A stretch of 64,000 nt of DNA from assembly GCA_030248215.1 (NCBI GenBank), contig JASANG010000670.1, positions 1 to 64,000 of the forward strand, read 5' to 3'. Below the pieces are notes generated by a model, which was given only the letters and a program-made list of their open reading frames with translations, did not search any database and was not told the DNA's origin. Both the position numbers and the translations under genes were made by a program. The stretch comes from Enoplolaimus lenunculus (taxonomy: Eukaryota; Nematoda; Enoplea; Enoplida; Thoracostomopsidae). Shown piece by piece: positions 60,801-64,000 of this stretch. Position 1 is the first letter of the stretch, and every line of letters starts with the position of its first letter.

Positions 60801-63800
60801 AACAAATATCTAGCGCAGTTCAGTTCATTTTTAGCTAATTATGACGTGTAATATGTATAACGTTTAAGGCAGGATATTTCAGAGACCTTCAACATCTACG
60901 TCGTTTCAAGCGTCGCCAGGGTCCAAACTTTCTGTGGGGGCCGCAGCTGTTTCTACTGCAGCCACAGCAATCCCGGTAGTCCATCACAAACTTAGCCGAC
61001 GGTGGAATTTGTCACAAGCACGCGATTTAGGCCCTGTTTTTGCGGTGCTTGCAACGCTGCTATTGCATACCGATACGCGACCGCCCGGAAAAGTGGCCTC
61101 TGAACGGTATAGTGGCTGGATCGGAAGGATGGTGACAAGAAAACCTGTCGTTCGGGCAGATATAGGGGATAATAAAATAGAGTCCAATAATAACAACAAC
61201 AACAACAATAATAATAATAATAATAATAATCATAATAAAGGAAGCTTTGTACGGTTAGATGAGGATGCCGAAGACATTGATGGTGAATCAGGGGCCGGAT
61301 CGATCGCTGGGACATACTTGACGAATATCACCCAAAATCAACCCGATGGGAGCAACAGGGTTCAGGCTGTGTTGCCTCCCGGGGATTGTCAGAAAGACGC
61401 AGGGCATGCTTATGACGCTTATGAAACGCCATATTGCCCAGACGATTGTAGTGACGCCAATGAAATACCGTATTTATTACCGAGTAGCGTTAAACAGCCG
61501 TCTCCGTACTTGAATTTACCAGCAGCAATTGCTGATCTTGTTCACTTAAGCAATCCTACTGTCTATTTATCATCGGCAACAACGTTAGTCAATGAAATCG
61601 TTTGGGCAGTCTCGTATACCACCGGAGCGACGGAGTTGCTAAATGATGTAATTTGTCATTTGGCGTATTATAACGAAGCGTTTTCAGTTTTGGTCACAGT
61701 GGAGGTGTTGGCGGCGTGTGTTAACCAGCCGTCAAACGAGTTACAAGCGCTGTTTGGGTTGTTTCAGGTGAGTGGTCTGGATTTGGGAAAGGTAGATGAT
61801 AACTCGGAATTATATAAGTTGAACCGGAACGAACACTTTACTGTGTAAAATTTTTCTTTCTGAAAACTTTCTTCTTGGAACCGAGTTTAACATCTGGGAT
61901 GTAATTTCTGGTTTGGTAAAACTTGTGCTTTATTGCTGATTAAATAGCGCTGTTTTGGAACATTTTGCCCACAAACTTAAAATGGTTTTGTAATTTTTAA
62001 TTAAAATGCATCTACAATATTGTCGAAACCGAAAGTGAGTTAATCATTTTTCGTTGTTGTTTTTATTCCAGATTTCAGCTCCTAGGAATCCGTTTAGATG
62101 CGGCAATAGCGTTTTTAAATTATTCACTTCGAGTTAATAGATGAACAACTGACGTATATTTTTCAATTAAGAACTAAATACTACTGGCTAGTTTATTATG
62201 GATTCTCAACCGCGAAAGAAATACACCCAATCACGGCAATAAACTAAGCTGTTAGTAATTTCGGTGACGACAATTTATTAGCTTTCGAGCGTCACATAAT
62301 TACCCATCTGCGCTGTACGTAACTAGCATTCTACAAGCATGTTACAATTATGCATAAATGAATGTGGACATATACGGGTGTGGCTAAATTTCTTGTCCCC
62401 GGTTCCGACCCCTAGTAAAATTCTGGCCTGGGACATCTCTAACAGGTGCACTGTATGCTGGCTTCTCCACAGCTTGAAAATTTCCGCCGGGGGGGCAGGA
62501 GTTTCCTGGGGGGGCAGATGATCTGGGGGCTCCTGGGGGCAGGCTTAAAATTTTGCAAACCGACTTTTTGGACCATTTTTTCATTCTAGACCGTGTTTCC
62601 AACTCAACTTAAAATTACTCATCGCTCAACATGACAAAATTTCTCGCAAACGCTAATAACAATAATTTTAACTAATATTACTTATATACTGACGACTTAA
62701 CCAGAAGTTGAAAGAAGCACAATTATATAAAATATAGATAATCTATAATTGAAACTGTGATTAATATATATTTTGTATATTAGTCACAGCTTCAGGTTAT
62801 CATAAGGCTCAGGCGGGTTGAACTTGCTGCTGCAAGGTACTTTCGAATGCTGTATGCCCTGAAACGGTGTTTATATATTTGTGCTTTTTTCAGTTCATTA
62901 TTGAATTGTATTAGTTACTACGGGTATTTGTAACGCTATTAAAATTTATGAGTACTCAGCGTAATATAAAATCATATTTTGCCCAATGCCCGCCTCAAGA
63001 GAAGTCCAGGGCTTTACGTTTTAGCATTGAAAATTTTTGGCCTAGAAAAGTCCTTGGGGGCCCCACAGCAAAAAATTTACTGCAGGGCGGCCGAAAATTC
63101 GCCGGGGGCCTTTCCCGGGAGCGGCAAAATTTTCGCCGTGGGGAAAATGAAGATTTCGAAAAGTGCTGGGCCCCCCCCCGCTGTGGAAAAGCCAGGCATG
63201 TCTGTACAACTGTCAAGCCTGTAAGAAAATGAAATCTGCTTGGCGCGGATCGACCGCATATTCGATTACGGTTTAATATCATACAAGAAACAGGGCACCC
63301 GTATCCGGTTCCACCGTCCGTTCTAAACCTTCCGGATACCGAATAGTTGCGGTTGTGTGTGCACAAATTCGCATGCTATATCCCTGTTAATATCCGGTTT
63401 AGGTAAAACAGTTACTAGCCAGTTTGGTATGTGGCGAATTTGATATCTGGTCGCCCATGCTGCCAATTTGATCTGAAACGATATTAATTAAGGTTTTTAT
63501 AAATTCAATTTGGTTTTTTTAATAATTATGATTTATAAGTTGAGTTAAAATGGATGTTAAATGATACAAAATATTTTTGATTTTAGAAATATTTAATGCT
63601 CGAAGATCCTTATCAGCGAACGCGGGTAGAAATAGCACTTGATGGTATTGACAAAACGATTGTTGCCAAAAAAGTAGTCGGACGCCAAAATAGCCCTTGT
63701 GGTAATGCAAAAGACGATCAAAAAAGCTATCCGGAACCAGTTGATATTGTTGAGCCAACGTTCCAGTCAAGCGATGCGTGTTTTCCTGCAACTCAAGGCC

Positions 63801-63832
63801 TATTGTCGATTATCAAGAGCCATGTTGACAAG
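32960..63832 (+). CDS. USP24: USP24-type ubiquitin carboxyl-terminal hydrolase, 33 exons, 3' end beyond the window
   Basis: Large cysteine deubiquitinase that removes ubiquitin from protein substrates. Exons I could place: 32960-33058, 33289-33397, 34434-34571, 36030-36097, 36417-37937, 38095-38205, 39044-39300, 39786-40104, 40700-40811, 41350-41426, 42728-42868, 43455-43621, 43947-44133, 44411-44482, 45316-45515, 46029-46179, 46446-46587, 46920-47230, 49224-49420, 49835-50054, 50849-51641, 52064-53433, 53948-54637, 54852-55253, 55523-55632, 55939-56078, 57198-57396, 57701-58034, 58506-58716, 59126-59299, 59884-60116, 60883-61767, 63587-63832. Together they give 10,386 nt, exactly 3,462 codons, with every junction in phase and all introns GT-AG. 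Order and content match remembered vertebrate USP24 throughout: UBA, helical repeats, UBL-like segment, USP domain, C-terminal helices. Vertebrate USP24 is about 2,600 residues, so this copy is expanded, mainly by low-complexity inserts. The ATG at 32960 is the first after an in-frame TAG at 32909. The C-terminal 100-200 residues are outside the window. Exon edges are inferred from sequence, not from transcripts. Confidence 0.95.
33655..33726 (-). tRNA. tRNA-like sequence (anticodon-loop position CGC), probably a pseudo-tRNA or SINE head
   Basis: The 72-nt minus-strand sequence has a 7-bp acceptor stem (GGCCGCG with CGTGGCC, one G-U), a D arm GTGT/GCAC, an anticodon loop CTCGCGA, and a B box GGTTCAATTCC. 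The T stem has two mismatches, and the G3-U70 pair that alanine tRNAs need is absent, so a working tRNA-Ala(CGC) is doubtful. Sequence to about 33538 could be a SINE body. Located in USP24 intron 2. Confidence 0.5.
34434..42868 (+). CDS. USP24: USP24 exons 3-11: N-terminal helical-repeat region
   Basis: Exon 3 encodes [14 protein letters not shown] and [18 protein letters not shown], and exon 4 [16 protein letters not shown]; both track USP24 closely. Exon 5 (1,521 bp) is the largest exon in the gene. It carries [10 protein letters not shown], a Ser/Thr/Ala-rich insert, then [15 protein letters not shown], one of the most conserved USP24 blocks. Exons 6-11 include [10 protein letters not shown] (exon 10) and [17 protein letters not shown] (exon 11). 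This region is expected to be an armadillo-like helical solenoid that serves as a scaffold. No catalytic residues lie here. The exon 7 to exon 8 join and the exon 9 to exon 10 join fall within codons and are in phase. Confidence 0.9.
35207..35539. mobile_element. hAT-like MITE in USP24 intron 3
   Basis: Left end gtggcaacaaacgttcggattc and right end ggattcggtgccaccctg are imperfect inverted repeats. GAAGCACG occurs on both sides (35199-35206 and 35540-35547), an 8-bp target duplication. The left end seems to lack the first bases of the CAGGGTGGCA terminus. Confidence 0.72.
38279..38687. mobile_element. Sister copy of the CAGGGTGCA MITE in USP24 intron 6
   Basis: Co-linear with 59418-59786: ggaattccgattccgattag, then attcaaaacgagtt, catttatctattaa, gacgtttttgaaaattgtt, and gtttaatccag with a worn gcaccc tip. 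More diverged at the ends than the intron 30 copy. A shorter fragment with the same gattccgatt motifs lies near 43250-43350. Confidence 0.75.
43455..47230 (+). CDS. USP24: USP24 exons 12-18: central region with UBL-like segment
   Basis: Exon 13 carries [16 protein letters not shown], matching the LPHGASFHG block of USP24. Exons 13-15 then align to the internal ubiquitin-like stretch of USP24: [16 protein letters not shown] matches SNETIGSVRWKIAK, followed by [19 protein letters not shown]. Exon 14 begins at 44411 (acceptor gtcttttcag). An upstream cag at 44379-44381 would give the wrong frame, so I rejected it. Exon 17 contains [18 protein letters not shown], and exon 18 contains [11 protein letters not shown] after a basic, Ser-rich linker of about 80 residues. 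The role is presumably structural or regulatory. Confidence 0.88.
44197..44272 (-). mobile_element. TTAGGC-type MITE fragment in USP24 intron 13
   Basis: Left gggtcccatttatag and right cttttctatacattggcc are degenerate inverted ends of the family, and the core keeps cttagaaataagcttatg. Much shorter than full copies. Confidence 0.55.
44975..45045 (+). repeat. tRNA-like SINE fragment in USP24 intron 14
   Basis: ggcgctgtggtagtgcgcttgcc resembles an A-box arm, and agctcgatctcc is a worn B box. The cloverleaf is incomplete. Probably a SINE head rather than a tRNA gene. Confidence 0.45.
46250..46325 (+). repeat. tRNA-like SINE fragment in USP24 intron 16
   Basis: cgtagctcagtagttagtg is a good A box and ggatcgatccc a fair B box, 40-50 nt apart. 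The acceptor stem is not clear. Probably SINE-derived. Confidence 0.5.
47705..48093. mobile_element. MITE with AGGNTGTGCCGAT ends in USP24 intron 18
   Basis: aaggatgtgccgataccaat at the left and the inverted ttaatcggcacatacct at the right. Interior is AT-rich and non-coding. A lone end of the same kind (gatgtgccgatgccgattc) lies at 41435 in intron 10. Confidence 0.7.
48310..48600. repeat. Two tandem copies of a ~140-155-bp unit in USP24 intron 18
   Basis: Units start gctaatttgcataat at 48310 and 48447 and share cactaattatta..gttact and caaaatcaataa.tgaatag blocks. A third partial start (aactaattcg) lies at 48601. AT-rich, non-coding. Confidence 0.75.
49086..49130. repeat. Short near-perfect hairpin in USP24 intron 18
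   Basis: Two 19-nt arms, AGGGTTAACGCTTGACAAA (49086-49104) and its reverse complement with one mismatch (49112-49130), around a 7-nt loop. Too short for a microRNA precursor. Could be the core of a fold-back element or a protein-binding site. Confidence 0.8.
49224..53433 (+). CDS. USP24: USP24 exons 19-22: pre-catalytic region with low-complexity inserts
   Basis: Exon 19 ([31 protein letters not shown]) and exon 21 ([13 protein letters not shown], then ESNS) match USP24 in the same order. Exon 21 adds roughly 150 Gly/Ser/Lys-rich residues, and exon 22 adds several Ser/Thr/Ala/Gly-rich tracts with a short His/Gln run. Conserved islands inside exon 22 are [41 protein letters not shown] and [10 protein letters not shown]. 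Exon 22 ends 14 residues before the [14 protein letters not shown]ys box in exon 23. The inserts account for much of the extra length relative to vertebrate USP24. Confidence 0.88.
49565..49733. repeat. (TTG)n-rich microsatellite in USP24 intron 19
   Basis: A long run of TTG with CTG, TTC and ATG interruptions, followed by a short GAT run. It gives spurious poly-Val, poly-Leu or poly-Cys frames. It lies between exons 19 and 20 and is spliced out. Confidence 0.92.
51825..51865. repeat. (ATT)n microsatellite in USP24 intron 21
   Basis: About 13 ATT units (ggttattattatta onward). Intronic and non-coding. Confidence 0.9.
53948..57396 (+). CDS. USP24: USP24 exons 23-27: USP catalytic domain
   Basis: This is the peptidase C19 fold. 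The Cys box [14 protein letters not shown] puts the nucleophile at about Cys2277. A zinc-ribbon pair follows: CKEC (about 2392/2395) and CEKC (about 2438/2441). Exon 23 ends with LKFNEYFE and exon 24 resumes with [11 protein letters not shown], as in USP9X and USP24. Exon 24 then adds about 115 Gly/Ser-rich residues inside the domain. Exon 25 holds the His box [13 protein letters not shown] (about His2646), exon 26 [11 protein letters not shown] (about Asp2672), and exon 27 [12 protein letters not shown], the usual end of the fold. All catalytic and zinc residues are present, so the enzyme should be active. Exon 23 has a poor donor (gtcggg). A LINE remnant lies antisense in intron 26. Confidence 0.94.
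56137..57095 (-). mobile_element. LINE (CR1/Jockey-type) reverse-transcriptase remnant in USP24 intron 26
   Basis: On the minus strand, 57091-56723 encodes a reverse-transcriptase stretch ([20 protein letters not shown], then LTSYLENL) of the kind found in CR1/Jockey-like non-LTR elements. Further downstream, 56450-56232 encodes the typical C-terminal block [19 protein letters not shown]. The two blocks are in different frames, and many frame breaks separate them from a full polymerase, so it is dead. A (TAAA)n-like tail lies at its 3' end (plus-strand tttatttattta near 56140). It lacks its 5' part, which is usual for LINE copies. It lies antisense to USP24 and contributes nothing to that coding sequence. 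Confidence 0.85.
57701..63832 (+). CDS. USP24: USP24 exons 28-33: C-terminal helical region (incomplete)
   Basis: Exon 28 has [20 protein letters not shown] after an Asn-rich insert, matching RIYQMVRDENLKFMKNRDVY. Exon 29 matches the SLQLAIQFLFQTYL helix, exon 30 [13 protein letters not shown] and exon 31 [17 protein letters not shown]. Exon 32 has [28 protein letters not shown] followed by an in-frame Asn run encoded by an AAT/AAC microsatellite. Exon 33 ([19 protein letters not shown]) aligns to EILVIEDPIQVERVKF and ends at GACAAG before gtattt. Exon 32 must begin at 60883 (acceptor tttcag), because the cag ending at 60872 gives the wrong frame. The remaining C-terminus lies past 64000. Confidence 0.9.
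59418..59786. mobile_element. hAT-like MITE in USP24 intron 30
   Basis: 369 bp, starting CAGGGTGCAATCGGAATTCC and ending GTTCCGCTTTGCACCCTG. Flanked by GTGTGTGT on both sides (59410-59417, 59787-59794), though the flank is simple repeat. A sister copy occupies USP24 intron 6. Confidence 0.8.
61187..61238 (+). repeat. (AAC/AAT)n microsatellite coding poly-Asn in USP24 exon 32
   Basis: Encodes a run of about 15 Asn followed by His-Asn-Lys in an acidic, low-complexity insert between the conserved TDTR and later blocks. It stays in frame, so it is translated. Confidence 0.9.
62440..63215. repeat. Inverted pair of G-rich dispersed repeats in USP24 intron 32
   Basis: Around 62450-62560 (ctggcttctccacagc, then gccgggggggcagg) and, reversed, around 63030-63200 (gccgggggcc, then gctgtggaaaagccaggca). 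The two share sequence in opposite orientation, about 450 bp apart. Non-coding, unclassified. Confidence 0.6.
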
Positions 63833-64000
63833 GTATTTTCTACACATATATGGGCGGTTGATTCGTTGAGCCTACCCAACTGGTCAGGGTTCTGCGTAGT
63901 CCTTAAGAAAGCATACTTTTGAATGCTCGTCAATCCATACGACATGGCGCCTAAAATATCGATTGGTGTCTAAACATGTTCGCTTGTTTCATTATTTTAT

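Noticed and set aside
60870-60882. cag ending at 60872 as the acceptor of USP24 exon 32
   Set aside because: It shifts the frame; the tttcag ending at 60882 joins in phase.
62948-63366. Overlapping frames on both strands near the right end
   Set aside because: They run through a G-rich repeat in USP24 intron 32 and match nothing.
1-64000. CRISPR arrays, operons or bacterial-type promoters
   Set aside because: The sequence is clearly animal nuclear DNA; the only tandem arrays are a minisatellite, microsatellites and repeats inside elements.

Overview
The window is eukaryotic, from an intron-rich, repeat-rich invertebrate animal. One long multi-exon gene with consensus GT-AG introns, one intronless seven-transmembrane receptor gene, a Ty3/gypsy element, a LINE remnant, tRNA-like SINEs and many short inverted-repeat elements (MITEs) all point that way. 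Short TTAGGC/GCCTAA arrays recur; this is the telomere hexamer of nematodes, but here it sits inside mobile elements, so it hints at the organism without identifying it. I do not name a species.

Layout. 1-9.2 kb: no gene recognised; several MITE families, some composite or next to one another. 9213-13566: a complete-looking, very young Ty3/gypsy element with two identical 171-bp LTRs and a 5-bp target duplication. 13.6-16.9 kb: no gene; a 37-bp minisatellite, a SINE-like repeat and MITEs. 16907-20752 (minus strand): an intronless gene for a serotonin/amine-type GPCR with an extraordinarily long third intracellular loop (about 965 residues) that contains 30-residue tandem repeats. 20.8-32.9 kb: no gene; a dense graveyard of MITEs, including elements nested in other elements. 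32960 to the right edge (plus strand): a USP24-type deubiquitinase. I traced 33 coding exons that join in phase into 3,462 codons; the last exon or exons lie beyond 64000.

The USP24 call rests on co-linear similarity from end to end: an N-terminal UBA domain, long helical-repeat regions, a ubiquitin-like segment, and the USP catalytic domain with its Cys box, two CxxC pairs, His box and KFND motif, followed by the C-terminal helical region. The protein is much longer than vertebrate USP24, mainly through low-complexity inserts. Its introns hold MITEs, tRNA-like repeats, microsatellites and one antisense LINE fragment.

The most unusual feature is a family of short hAT-like MITEs (terminal GGCC[A/C]ATGT, 8-bp target duplications) that carry TTAGGC arrays inside them. 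At least six well-bounded copies and several fragments lie in this 64 kb. The receptor and the protease look like independent neighbours; nothing suggests that they act together.
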